This document shows positions 1 through 8,900 of a stretch of DNA of 27,832 nucleotides, one piece after another. The stretch comes from Bacteroidota bacterium (lineage in GTDB: Bacteria; Bacteroidota; Bacteroidia; Cytophagales; Cyclobacteriaceae): assembly GCA_023431285.1 (NCBI GenBank), contig JAEYXN010000208.1, forward strand, positions 1 through 27,832, given 5' to 3'. The notes beneath the pieces are model-generated. The model did not search any database. It was not told the DNA's origin and saw nothing but the letters and a program-made list of their open reading frames with translations. The translations under genes and the position numbers were made by a program. Position 1 is the first letter of the stretch. Every line of letters begins with the position of its first letter.

Positions 1-826
1 CTACAACAGCGCTAAGCTTGTTCTTAATGATTGGTCCTTCGAGAGACAGCTTACTTGAAACAAGACCTATCCCTCCATTGACTTCATACTTATTGTAATT
101 TCCTTCCTTCAGTTCTACGTCAAGCACAGACGAAAGGCGACCACCATAACACGATGGAAGACCACTCTTGTATAGGGTGGCTTTGCTTACCACGACAGGG
201 TTGAACGTTGAAAAGAATCCGAACACATGTGAAGAGTTGAAGATGTACGCCCCATCCTGCAGAATGAGATTCTGATCAACACCACCTCCCCGAACGTTAA
301 AGCCTGAAGCTCCTTCACCGACAGTCTGCACCCCGGGAAGAAACATAAGACTCTTCACTACATCCGCTTCACCCATAAAGGAAGGGATCGAAGTCAGCTC
401 TTTCACAGAGATAGTGTTCTTACCCATATCCAGCTTGCGTACGTTAGCATCAATGCGTTCTGAGAACACAGAGACTTCGTCGAGGTTGTAAGTTTCTTCC
501 TTCATTGTAACGTTAAGACGTTTGTCCTGCAGGAGATCAACAAACTCAGTTTCGCTTTTCAAACCAATGCGGGAAAACCGGACTGTATAGGTTCCTTTAT
601 TGAGAACGAGTTCATAGTTACCGTCTTCATCAGTATTGGTTCCGGTCTTGATGCTTTCGATATAAACGGACACACCTGAAACCGGCTCACCCGTCCAGTT
701 GTTGATAACTTTTCCATGCAATTTTACTTTCACGAGATAATCCGGGGTTTGAGCCAGGGACTGAAAAGAAAGAATTAGGATGGGTAATATGAGCCACGAA
801 AAACGGCGGAAGGAGAACGGCGTCAT
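1..826 (-). CDS. TonB-dependent receptor with CarboxypepD_reg domain, N-terminal part (runs off the window)
   Basis: The reading frame opens at an ATG at 826 and stays open for 275 codons to the window edge, so the C-terminal beta-barrel lies outside. The protein starts with a signal peptide ending SLAQ (about residue 26). A CarboxypepD_reg-like beta-sandwich follows (about 37-110, with GEPVSGVSVYIES and DEDGNYEL). The plug domain comes next, showing FLPGVQTVGEGASGFNVRGG and GGRLSSVLDVELKEG. Family knowledge: these are outer-membrane active transporters for siderophores, glycans or peptides driven by TonB-ExbBD. The plug style (LDEVSVFSERIDANV) fits single TonB-dependent receptors rather than SusC, which has the longer VVVTAFG-type box. 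The substrate cannot be told from this part. A TAnnTTTG box lies 27 bp upstream, so the gene may have its own promoter although lpxB lies 118 bp upstream on the same strand. Confidence 0.9.
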   Translation of the reverse strand, partial: MTPFSFRRFSWLILPILILSFQSLAQTPDYLVKVKLHGKVINNWTGEPVSGVSVYIESIKTGTNTDEDGNYELVLNKGTYTVRFSRIGLKSETEFVDLLQDKRLNVTMKEETYNLDEVSVFSERIDANVRKLDMGKNTISVKELTSIPSFMGEADVVKSLMFLPGVQTVGEGASGFNVRGGGVDQNLILQDGAYIFNSSHVFGFFSTFNPVVVSKATLYKSGLPSCYGGRLSSVLDVELKEGNYNKYEVNGGIGLVSSKLSLEGPIIKNKLSAVV

Positions 827-847
827 TGAAGGTTAATGAATTATAAC

Positions 848-905
848 GGGCACAAATCTATGGATTTCCATTGGGAAAAAGCTCCCGGGAATCATAATTG
901 TGCCC
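848..905. repeat. 8-bp inverted repeat spanning the receptor promoter
   Basis: GGGCACAA at 848-855 is perfectly repeated in inverse form (TTGTGCCC) at 898-905. A second, smaller inverted repeat (GGGA/TCCC) lies between the arms. The left arm overlaps the putative -7 box of the receptor gene at 853-860. It could be a regulator operator or a transcript hairpin after lpxB. It has no following U-tract on the minus strand, so a classical terminator is unlikely. Confidence 0.4.
853..860 (-). promoter_or_regulatory. Putative Bacteroidota -7 element (TAGATTTG) for the TonB-dependent receptor
   Basis: Read on the minus strand the sequence is TAGATTTG, a full match to the TAnnTTTG consensus of the Bacteroidota housekeeping sigma factor, 27 bp before the ATG at 826. 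No good TTTG -33 box sits 19-21 bp upstream, so the call rests on one element and its position. Confidence 0.4.
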
Positions 906-944
906 AATGGTAAAGAAATGATTTGATCACTCCGAGAGAATGAG

Positions 945-2060
945 TCAGGTGTCCGATCCGGATAAATATCGCACAATAAGACTGGCTGCATTTTCTGAAG
1001 CTGAGCCTGTATCCAGCTTCTTGTAGATCTCGCTATATCCCTCCAGCACCGTTGACCGGCGTTGACCGTCCATGATTTCTTTTAACTCCTTGCAAACGTT
1101 TTCCACGGTGAGATCGTCCTGAATGAGTTCGCGCACTACTTCACGCCCGGCAATGAGATTGACCAGTGATATGAATGGAACACGTATGAGCATCTTTGCA
1201 ATACGATATGAAAAATAGCTCGTTCGGTAAACGACCACCTGAGGAACGTTAAGTAGGGCCGTCTCCAGCGTGGCTGTACCTGAGGTAACAATTGCAGCCT
1301 TGCTATGTGACAAAAGATTGAAAGTATCCTCAAATACCAACAGAACATTCGGAAGCTTTTTCACTTCAGCATACAATTCCTTGTCCAACGAATTTACTGC
1401 AGCCACAGCAAAGCTGCAATCAGGAAATCTCCCAGCCACATCTACAAGAAGTGTAAGCACATTCTTCACTTCCTGTTTACGGCTACCGGGGAGAAGGGCG
1501 ACGATAGGCTTAGACGGAAGTTCATGTTTCCTGGCAAAATCCGGATCAGGAACATGAGCCTTAACTGCGTCCAGCACAGGATTGCCAACGTAGTCTACTT
1601 CCCAATCATACTTTCGATAGAAGTCCTTCTCGAAAGGAAGAATTACAAACATCCGGTCGACCACGGCTTTAAGCTTCAAAGCTCGTCCTTCATTCCATGC
1701 CCAGACCTTGGGAGAGATGTAATAATACACTCTGATGTTTCTGGACTTCGCCCATGCTGCAATGCGTTTGTTGAATCCTCCGAAGTCAACAAGAATGACA
1801 ACGTCCGGGTTGAACGCGGAGATGGCGTCCTTACAACGATCAAGGTACCTGTTAATCTTTCGAAGGTTGGTAATCACCTCCCAAAAGCCCATCACCGCGA
1901 TCTCTTTATAGTCAATATCAATATTTACACCTGCGTCTCTGAGATACTGTCCACCTAATCCCCGCATATGCGCGGACGTGTCGAGCTTAAAGATTTGCTT
2001 TGCAAGGTTTCCTGCGTGCAGATCTCCAGAACGTTCGCCGGCGATGATAAAATATTTCAA
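945..2060 (-). CDS. lpxB: Lipid-A-disaccharide synthase
   Basis: This 371-residue protein is a GT19-family glycosyltransferase of normal length. LpxB joins UDP-2,3-diacylglucosamine and lipid X to form the lipid A disaccharide at the cytoplasmic face of the inner membrane. Visible landmarks are the N-terminal AGERSGDLHAGNL motif (the GEASGD box, with Arg for Ala), YYISPKVWAWNEGR in the middle, VDYVGNPVLDAV, LLPGSRKQEV and the C-terminal SGTATLETALLNVPQVVVYR nucleotide-sugar site. It starts 29 bp after the queD stop codon and is probably transcribed with queD from the promoter at 2529-2560. Its presence says the organism makes a lipid A-based outer membrane. No frameshift or missing motif is seen. 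Confidence 0.96.
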   Translation of the reverse strand: MKYFIIAGERSGDLHAGNLAKQIFKLDTSAHMRGLGGQYLRDAGVNIDIDYKEIAVMGFWEVITNLRKINRYLDRCKDAISAFNPDVVILVDFGGFNKRIAAWAKSRNIRVYYYISPKVWAWNEGRALKLKAVVDRMFVILPFEKDFYRKYDWEVDYVGNPVLDAVKAHVPDPDFARKHELPSKPIVALLPGSRKQEVKNVLTLLVDVAGRFPDCSFAVAAVNSLDKELYAEVKKLPNVLLVFEDTFNLLSHSKAAIVTSGTATLETALLNVPQVVVYRTSYFSYRIAKMLIRVPFISLVNLIAGREVVRELIQDDLTVENVCKELKEIMDGQRRSTVLEGYSEIYKKLDTGSASENAASLIVRYLSGSDT

Positions 2061-2089
2061 TTGACAGGATACGTTTTAAGATTAGATTA

Positions 2090-2512
2090 CTACTCCCCTC
2101 CGTAATACTCGACGTAGTTCCTCGGCGTTTCGTATAACCGGAGACAATGTAGTTTCCCGAATTTTGTAATTGAGGGAAGCCCGGCGTCCAGGATCTTCCA
2201 GAATTCAACAACGAGATTCTCACAGCTACATAGTTTTCCCTGCATAAAATCGACGTCGGTGTTAAGGTTCTTATGATCTACTTTGTCGATGACAGACTCT
2301 TTGATAAGAAGACTCAGCTTCTTCAGATCGACCACAAAGCCGGTCTCCGGGTCGGGGGTTCCCTTCACCGTAACAATCAGGTCGAAATTATGGCCATGCC
2401 AGTTTTCATTTGCACAGGCCCCAAAGACCTCCAGGTTCTTCTCCTTCGACCAGTTCGGGTTATAGAGCTTGTGAGCTGCGTTGAAATGTTCCTTTCGGGA
2501 TATGTATAACAT
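2090..2512 (-). CDS. queD: 6-pyruvoyl-tetrahydropterin synthase / 6-carboxytetrahydropterin synthase family
   Basis: This 140-residue protein has the T-fold PTPS signature. The zinc-binding histidines are in HFNAAH (His14) and in CANENWHGHN (His39 and His41), with the catalytic Cys33 just before. DHKNLN and a C-terminal glutamate in LYETPRNYVEYY complete the active site. In bacteria this family usually makes 6-carboxy-5,6,7,8-tetrahydropterin from dihydroneopterin triphosphate for queuosine. The queE gene at 13509-14120, which performs the next step, supports that role. The Cys-to-His spacing (five residues) is the longer one found in eukaryotic PTPS, not the three of E. coli QueD, so a pterin role cannot be excluded. 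The start at 2512 is supported by the promoter ending only 16 bp upstream. Confidence 0.88.
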   Translation of the reverse strand: MLYISRKEHFNAAHKLYNPNWSKEKNLEVFGACANENWHGHNFDLIVTVKGTPDPETGFVVDLKKLSLLIKESVIDKVDHKNLNTDVDFMQGKLCSCENLVVEFWKILDAGLPSITKFGKLHCLRLYETPRNYVEYYGGE

Positions 2513-2528
2513 GCAGTGTTAAAGACTG

Positions 2529-2560
2529 CAAAATTAGCGGTTTTAATGTTCTGTCACAAA
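2529..2560 (-). promoter_or_regulatory. Strong Bacteroidota-type promoter for queD-lpxB
   Basis: On the minus strand TTTG (2557-2560) is followed after exactly 20 bp by TAATTTTG (2529-2536). Both elements and the spacing match the -33/-7 consensus TTTG-N19-21-TAnnTTTG. Transcription would start about 10 nt before the ATG at 2512, giving a very short leader. This is the best promoter in the window. Confidence 0.75.
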
Positions 2561-2586
2561 GACGCCGGGCGGGTACGGCAAGGGAC

Positions 2587-2619
2587 AAAAAAAACTGCCC
2601 TCCGGACTGGAAGGCAGTT
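2587..2619 (-). terminator. Rho-independent terminator of the SusC/SusD operon
   Basis: An 11-bp stem (2593-2603 with 2609-2619, including one G-U pair) closes a 5-nt loop. On the minus strand it is followed by a run of eight U residues (the A-run at 2587-2594). It lies 20 bp after the stop codon of the last lipoprotein gene. Confidence 0.85.
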
Positions 2620-2639
2620 CTTAATTAAGACTCAGAGAA

Positions 2640-3479
2640 CTAGTTGATCAGTTGCGTAACAGTAATGTTGTCACCTGACTTCACTATTTTCAGAACAGCG
2701 ATCATGCCTTCAAAGGTTGGCAGTTCTTCACTGGTAAGATCAATCGTTCCGGTAAACACCTGTGATGAATGATCTGGTTTGCCTACACTAACAGTGAAAG
2801 GAACCTGATCGTGCCCTACCGAATAAGGGTCAATCGTCACATGATACTCGCCATTAGGAGCGTCGGTTTTCAGCACTGTTGACACTTCGGGAAAGTTGCC
2901 GGTTGCACCTTCGTAGATGTCTTCGCCGAGGGGTTCACCGTCGCTATCCAACACATAAATGTCAAAATCATCGTGATCATCAGACCACATAAAGCCTACA
3001 GTAAAAGCACCTGCCGGGTTGATGTTCTTCACACCGATGGTGAATGTAGTTCCTTCAAGGCTGCTGGGATTTAGTCTCCAGTTTTGATCCAGCCCTGTAG
3101 ATACTACACGTATACCATACTCTGCATCATTTTCAGGGAAGTTGTCACTGATCACGAGTACTTCAAAAGTAGTTGAGGTAGAGTAGGGCTGAATTGTTGG
3201 TGTGGAGAGAACTTCGTAATCCACTCCTTCGATTGCACCTTCTACCTCTACATCAAAACTAACCGCACCTTCCATGAACTTGGAAGATTCAACCTGGAAC
3301 TCAAGGATGTCGCCTTCGTTGACAACAGCCCCTGTGTTCTCACCAATCCTTGTTACCGTAATAACTGGTTTGGTGTTGGCATCCATGGGTGCGTCGACGT
3401 CTTTGTCCTGATCGCATGCGGAGAAGCCCAGGGCTGTCAATCCAAGCAACGCGACTTTGTAATTAAAAATGCTTCGCAT
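2640..3479 (-). CDS. Surface-type lipoprotein, last gene of the SusC/SusD operon
   Basis: This 279-residue protein carries a lipoprotein signal peptide with lipobox LGFSAC (Cys22). The Cys is followed by the acidic tail DQDKDVD, which resembles the Bacteroidota export signal that sends lipoproteins to the cell surface. The N-terminal half (about 35-150) reads like a Calx-beta or Ig-like beta-sandwich (EGDILEFQVES, GVDYEVLST). The C-terminal half has WSDDHDDFDIYVLDSDG and DAPNGEYHVTID, resembling the acidic DUF2135/pre-peptidase-like beta domains. No catalytic motif is visible. By position it is probably a ligand-binding accessory protein of the uptake system. It is the final gene before the terminator, 21 bp after its upstream neighbour. 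The exact function and ligand are unknown. Confidence 0.75.
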   Translation of the reverse strand: MRSIFNYKVALLGLTALGFSACDQDKDVDAPMDANTKPVITVTRIGENTGAVVNEGDILEFQVESSKFMEGAVSFDVEVEGAIEGVDYEVLSTPTIQPYSTSTTFEVLVISDNFPENDAEYGIRVVSTGLDQNWRLNPSSLEGTTFTIGVKNINPAGAFTVGFMWSDDHDDFDIYVLDSDGEPLGEDIYEGATGNFPEVSTVLKTDAPNGEYHVTIDPYSVGHDQVPFTVSVGKPDHSSQVFTGTIDLTSEELPTFEGMIAVLKIVKSGDNITVTQLIN

Positions 3480-3500
3480 ATTTCTTAAGAGTTGAAATAA

Positions 3501-4349
3501 TTATAGTCTAGTATAAATCGACGTCCATGACGCAGGCCAGTTCGGAGAGAAAGTCTGAGAGTTCTGAAGGGTTAGAACACCAGTATTTTCATCCCAGGTA
3601 CCACCTGTAATGTTACCGATTCCATCTCCTCCATAATTGAGGTTATCCGAAGGCTGAATCTGACCGCATACCGATACGATCGAACCTGCGTTTACAAGGG
3701 TAGAGTTACCAGTACACTTGTTCAGGAAGCCACCGTCAGCTGAGCTTAACGCCCATGAACCATCCGGATTAGCGGAGATAGTTACGGTGTAAGGGAAGTT
3801 AGGACCGTAAGTAGCGTTTTGACATCTGGCAATAGGGATCACTACTGAGTAGGTACCCGCCAGGTGCTCAAGACAGAGATAGTTCAGAGATACTGTGATC
3901 TTCTTTCCGTTTGGAATGAGCTTACCAGGCCCTGACACCTGTGTCACATTGAGAATCACTGTTGGATTAGTAGCCAACGGAGGCTCAATACCTTCAGTAA
4001 TCATAGTAATCGGAAACGTGCCAAGGTAATCGTTGTCCTTCGACAGGGTGATCGTATTGGATTCGAGCCTGTAGTGCACTCCTTCAACTGCTGTTGAAGC
4101 AGGATCAACAGAGATTGTTGCTGTAACAGGACCCGTCAGCGAAGGAAGCGATGGTCCGTTAACCTTCATGTTAACCGTCTTAACAAAATCTTCGCCAGTA
4201 GCAATTGCCGCGAAGTTGGCTGAAGCTGTGGCAAAGGATACCATGTTAGGCTGAGAGCTGTATTCATCCTCAGGTGCTTTGTCATCCACGCATGACGGGA
4301 TGATCAGCGCTCCAAGGAGAAATAAGGAAATATATCTTAAGTTCTTCAT
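3501..4349 (-). CDS. Surface-type lipoprotein, third gene of the SusC/SusD operon
   Basis: This 282-residue protein has a lipoprotein signal peptide with lipobox IIPSC (Cys20), followed by acidic VDDKAPEDE, which suggests surface display. Residues about 35-155 look like a Calx-beta/DUF1735-like domain: a beta-rich pattern with STAVEGVHYRL, a typical box of adhesin-like Bacteroidota lipoproteins. The C-terminal half (YLCLEHLAGTYSVV, GGTWDENTGVLTLQNS) resembles the lipid- or glycan-binding beta-barrels found beside SusD, and contains several Cys residues. It sits 12 bp downstream of the SusD gene, so it is almost surely co-expressed and likely assists ligand capture. No enzymatic motif is visible. 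The ligand is unknown. Confidence 0.75.
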   Translation of the reverse strand: MKNLRYISLFLLGALIIPSCVDDKAPEDEYSSQPNMVSFATASANFAAIATGEDFVKTVNMKVNGPSLPSLTGPVTATISVDPASTAVEGVHYRLESNTITLSKDNDYLGTFPITMITEGIEPPLATNPTVILNVTQVSGPGKLIPNGKKITVSLNYLCLEHLAGTYSVVIPIARCQNATYGPNFPYTVTISANPDGSWALSSADGGFLNKCTGNSTLVNAGSIVSVCGQIQPSDNLNYGGDGIGNITGGTWDENTGVLTLQNSQTFSPNWPASWTSIYTRL

Positions 4350-4361
4350 GTCTTTGCTAGT

Positions 4362-5915
4362 TTATTGTGCCCAGAAAATCTTGTCTGTAAACGCGTTCGG
4401 CTGAGCTGGAACGTTTCCTGCGTTGCTTGAACGTTCACTGGCCGGGTAGAACAACCTAACTGGTCTGTCGTCAGAAGACGCTTCATCAGCGATAGGAAGG
4501 TTTCTCGGATAGCCGGTACGGGAGTAATCGAACCAGCTTTGTTCAGCGGTGATACCGTTAACACCAATCCATTTCTGGAAGATGATCGCCTCCAATTGTT
4601 CTTCTGCGTTAGCCGCAGATGCCCATTCAGTATTCTTAATCCCAGTATTGTTGTATGCATCTTCGTTCTCATCTTCGGTTTCAGGATCATCTACGTTGCT
4701 GTAGTAATCTACAGAACCCGTAGCTCCCAGATATGCGAAAGAAGCATCAATACCCGCCTCATACAGCGATTGAGCATCACCACCGTAAAGACCTTTTAGA
4801 GCAAGCTCTGCGAGGTTGAATTTTGATTCAGCCAGCGTAAAAATGTTTGATCCCATGTTGGCGCCTTTCAAAAGACCAGGGCCGATGTTGGAAACAAACT
4901 GGTGAGAATATTCCGGACCCGGTTCAGCAATCTGGTCAACACCGAGGTAACCATTTACTTCAGATTCAAACTCATAGAGACGTCCGATGCGGTTATCATT
5001 CTTAGACTTAAGGACATCAAGAATGTAAGCTGTTGCGGCAGTCGCACGGAAGTTCTGTGTTTCAGAACCATCAGCTGCTTTACCGAAGCTTTCCCAGAAA
5101 GGATTCTGCTTGTTATTCTCAGCAGCGTATCCAGGATTGATCAGGACGTCGGTCGTAATAAAGCCTGTTCCTTCGCTTTCAATTGTTGCAAGCTCAGCAG
5201 TGATCTTAGCCTGGTTTGCGGTTGCTGCAACGCTTTTGCCAGACATCCTGGTGAGGATTCTGACTTTTATAGTATTAGCGAACTTAATCCATTCAGTCAT
5301 GTCACCCTCGAACATTACATCATCACCACCAACTTCAACTGCAGTTGATTCATCGGCAGTAGCTTTAATCAGTTCAATGGCTTCCGTGAGTTGCACAAGC
5401 AGATCATCGTAAACCGTTTGAGCGCCATCATACTTAGGAGTTGCGTTAAGGCTTCTTCCCAAAGCTTCGAAGTAAGGGATATCTCCATAAAGGTCGACAA
5501 GAATCTGGAAGTGATATGCTTTCATGATCTTACCGATCGCTACATAGTTTCCATTTTCAGGACCTTCCAGCGACGTGAGCAAATGGTATTGCTTCAGTGC
5601 CCGGGTATACGCCTGGTCAAATAACGTAGCGTAGAACGTTGTGGTCACCAGGTATTGATATTCATCATTATACCAGGAGAATCCGTTAGACTCTGCCCAG
5701 TTGTACATGAACATGTTACCAAGGTGATTCAGACGGCGGTCGCCGTGCAGGTAGAACGCTGTATAAGCCTGCCCCGCGGGGAGGATCAAATCCGGCGTTA
5801 CTTCAGTAGGATTATTCGGATCCGTATTGACATCCAGGTAATCCTCACAGGATGTCATCGAGGCGACCAACATAAATGCTGTCAGTACGCCGGTTAAAAA
5901 TTTATTCTTATTCAT
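4362..5915 (-). CDS. SusD/RagB-family outer-membrane lipoprotein
   Basis: This 517-residue protein has lipobox SMTSC (Cys23) followed by EDYLDVNTDPNNPTEV, the classic N-terminal signature of SusD-like proteins. Alpha-helical, TPR-like text (YHFQILVDLYGDIPYFEAL, YDDLLVQLTEAIELI) and a C-terminal WIGVNGITAEQSWFDYSRTG segment match the SusD-like_2 branch. The very end, RRLFYPASE-like, is typical too. SusD proteins form a lid over the SusC barrel and hand the substrate to it. The gene lies 19 bp after susC and is clearly in one operon with it. The SusD-like_2 branch is often linked to peptide or undefined substrates. No carbohydrate enzyme lies in the operon to hint at the ligand. Confidence 0.95.
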   Translation of the reverse strand: MNKNKFLTGVLTAFMLVASMTSCEDYLDVNTDPNNPTEVTPDLILPAGQAYTAFYLHGDRRLNHLGNMFMYNWAESNGFSWYNDEYQYLVTTTFYATLFDQAYTRALKQYHLLTSLEGPENGNYVAIGKIMKAYHFQILVDLYGDIPYFEALGRSLNATPKYDGAQTVYDDLLVQLTEAIELIKATADESTAVEVGGDDVMFEGDMTEWIKFANTIKVRILTRMSGKSVAATANQAKITAELATIESEGTGFITTDVLINPGYAAENNKQNPFWESFGKAADGSETQNFRATAATAYILDVLKSKNDNRIGRLYEFESEVNGYLGVDQIAEPGPEYSHQFVSNIGPGLLKGANMGSNIFTLAESKFNLAELALKGLYGGDAQSLYEAGIDASFAYLGATGSVDYYSNVDDPETEDENEDAYNNTGIKNTEWASAANAEEQLEAIIFQKWIGVNGITAEQSWFDYSRTGYPRNLPIADEASSDDRPVRLFYPASERSSNAGNVPAQPNAFTDKIFWAQ

Positions 5916-5934
5916 AGACGAATAGGTTTCTTTC

Positions 5935-8900
5935 TTAGAATTCGATGTTCAGGTTAAAACCGTAGCTTCTCGTTGGAGGTGATTGCATGTAACCACCGAC
6001 ACCAATGGAGTTCTGGTGGTAGTTAGCACCTTCTGAGTTATTGTTAAACTCAGGATCTGAGAACCTGTTTTCTTCCGGAAGGAAGGTCAGGAGGTTACGA
6101 CCTACAAAACCGATAGTCAGCTTGTTGATAACCTTCGCTTTGGAAAGGAAGCTTTTTGGCACAGTGTAGTTCAAAGCAACCTCGCGAAGCTTGAGCGCTG
6201 TTGCGTCTTTCACATAGTTTTCTTTGATCTCATTATACCTGTTTTGCCAGAAAGTCATGATACCACCAGTGATCGGAATGTTTGTGTTTTCAACATATTG
6301 GTTTTCGCCAACCTGGATTACAGAATTCGGCCATACAAAATCCTGACGGTTTGTAGATACACTGGCGATAGATCTTCCAGTGAACTCCATAGCATCAGAT
6401 CCCTGCTCATAATACACGTGACCTGTTCTGTAGTCGATAGTAGCAGAAAGTTCAAGACCTTTCCATGCCATGGTTGAATTGATACCAAGGATATAGTCAG
6501 GAATTGTGCTTCCCATTGGAAGAACTTCACCTACGATAGGGTTACCATCAGTTCCAACTACTACGCGACCTTGTGGATCACGAACATAAGCCTGAGCTTT
6601 GATCTGGGGGAATTCTTCGCCTACAATTGCGAATGTACCGAATGAACCACCACCGTATGAGTTAAGTACAACCTCTTTCAGGTCTCCAACGATCTCATTT
6701 ACTATAGTCTTGTTGGAAGTGTAGTTAATGTTCATTTTCCAGTTAAAGTCTCCGGCAGTTAAGACAGTTCCTCCAAGGGTAAGTTCCAAACCACTGCTCT
6801 GAAGTTCCCCTATGTTAGTCAGGAATGAAGTTGCTGCTGAAGCAGTTGAAGGAGTAGTTGTTACAATTAGATCGGTGATCTTGGTTGTAAAGTACGATGC
6901 ATTGAAGAATACGCGATCGTTGAGCAAACCAAGGCCCATACCAAATTCAGTCGTGTTCAGTTTTTCTTTAGTAACACCGGCATCTACAGTCTGTCCGCTA
7001 AGAACAAACGCGTTCAATGAACCGAGTGGGAAAGGAAACTGACCAGGTTGTTCATCAGGTGTAGGCTGGAAGAAGCGCTCGTTCACCACGTATGGATTAA
7101 GGTCGTTGTAAACAGTAGAGTTACTCACTGTGAACCTCAGATCTGATACCACGTTGCTTTCTTTGATCGCATCAATTGCTTCAGAGGCAACAAAAGAAAG
7201 ACCAGCAGAAGGATAGAAATATCCATTATCACCCTTACGCAGAGTCGAAGTATAATCCTGACGTCCTGAAAGGTTCAGGAAGATGAAATCGCGGTATCCA
7301 ACGTTGACTTCTCCGAAGAATCCAACTGTGCGTTCTCTTGTTTCATCGACAGTTCCTACCAACTCTCCTGTTCTGTTTGAGATGTCGTAGTTATCTGGAA
7401 TAGAAAGGTTATTTCCGCGAAGGAAGCTGCTTCTTGTTGCATTCTGAATAAATGCAAAACCTACTAAAGGCTTAATCGAGAAATCGTTAACCTTAAAGTC
7501 ACCACTCACAATAGAGCTACCGTTGTAGTCATTAGTCTGGAACTCTGTGTCCTCAACAAATGAACTAACAGTGCTGTGCGCTGGCTGCAATACTACGTCG
7601 TACTCCTGACGGGCTCTCCAGTTCTTTCCGTAGCCGTTGAAGTGGTTCACACCAAGGCGGGAAGTCCATTGGATTTTGTCAGTAACATCATATGCCACCG
7701 AAAAAGAAGCCTGAAGACGGCTTGTCTGATCCAGGTCACGGTTTGTTCCAACAGCCCAATAAGGGTTTTGGTAATACGCGTTGTAATAGTTGTCAGCGTG
7801 AGCATAGCTGAGTGGATTACGCCAATCCTTGTAGCTTGACAGAGGAATGTTAGCAGGAGTATTCAGGATGAACCAGTAAAGTGGACGATCCTGGTCACCG
7901 ATGGTGTTACCTACGACATTCGCATCATCTCTGAAATAGCTTGAGTTGAATCCTAATTTCAGCTTACCAATTTTATGAGACGCGTTTACGCGGAAGGTAC
8001 TTCTTTTGTATTCGTCATCAGGTACGATACCTGTGCTTCTGCGTTGTCCTACTGAAAGATAGAACGTGCTGTTTTCGTCTCCACCGCTTGCATAGATAGT
8101 ATTTGAAAAGGTATTTCCTGTTTCGAAGAAATCTTTGAGGTTGTCCTTAATAGGTGCATAAGGCACTTCCTGGAAAGAGCCATCTCCGAAGACAGGGCCG
8201 ATACGACGCGGAACTCCATCAAAACGAGGACCCCAGTTAGTATTTTCGATAGGATCGTAAGAACCTGCCCAGCCAATACCGTGCTTGGTTTGGAAGTCAG
8301 GCATATAAGCAACCTGTTCAGCAGTATAGTTGGATTGCAAACCTACTGTGAAGCGATTAGATGCATTTCCGTTCTTGGTAACAATGATGAGAGCACCGTT
8401 CGCTGCATCTGATCCGTAGAGAGCCGCCGCGTTTGCACCTTTCAGAACCTGAATATCCGCAATGTCATTCGGGTTAAGGTCATCAAAAGCACCTTGAGAA
8501 GCGATTACACCGTCAATAACGATGAGAGCACTGTTGTTTCCGCTGATGGAGCGAAGACCGCGCAACAGAACCTGTGTAGTTGGGTTAACACCGTTGTTCT
8601 GGACGTTGATTTGAAGACCGGCGATCTTTCCCGCAAGACCTTGAGCCGCCGTAGTTTGCTGTCCTCTTACAAGATCAGAAGCGTTGATTTTCTCCGCTAC
8701 GTAAGTAAGCTCATTTGGATTTCTTTCAATACCAAAGGCAGTAACAACCACTTCCGTAAGCTGCTGTACATCCTGCGACATCCGGACATCCACTGTTGAT
8801 CTGCTGCCAACCTCAATCTCCTGGCTCACCAATCCAATGAATGAAAAAACCAGCACACCGCCCTGTGAAGGTATACCCAGACTATAATTTCCGTCGGTAT

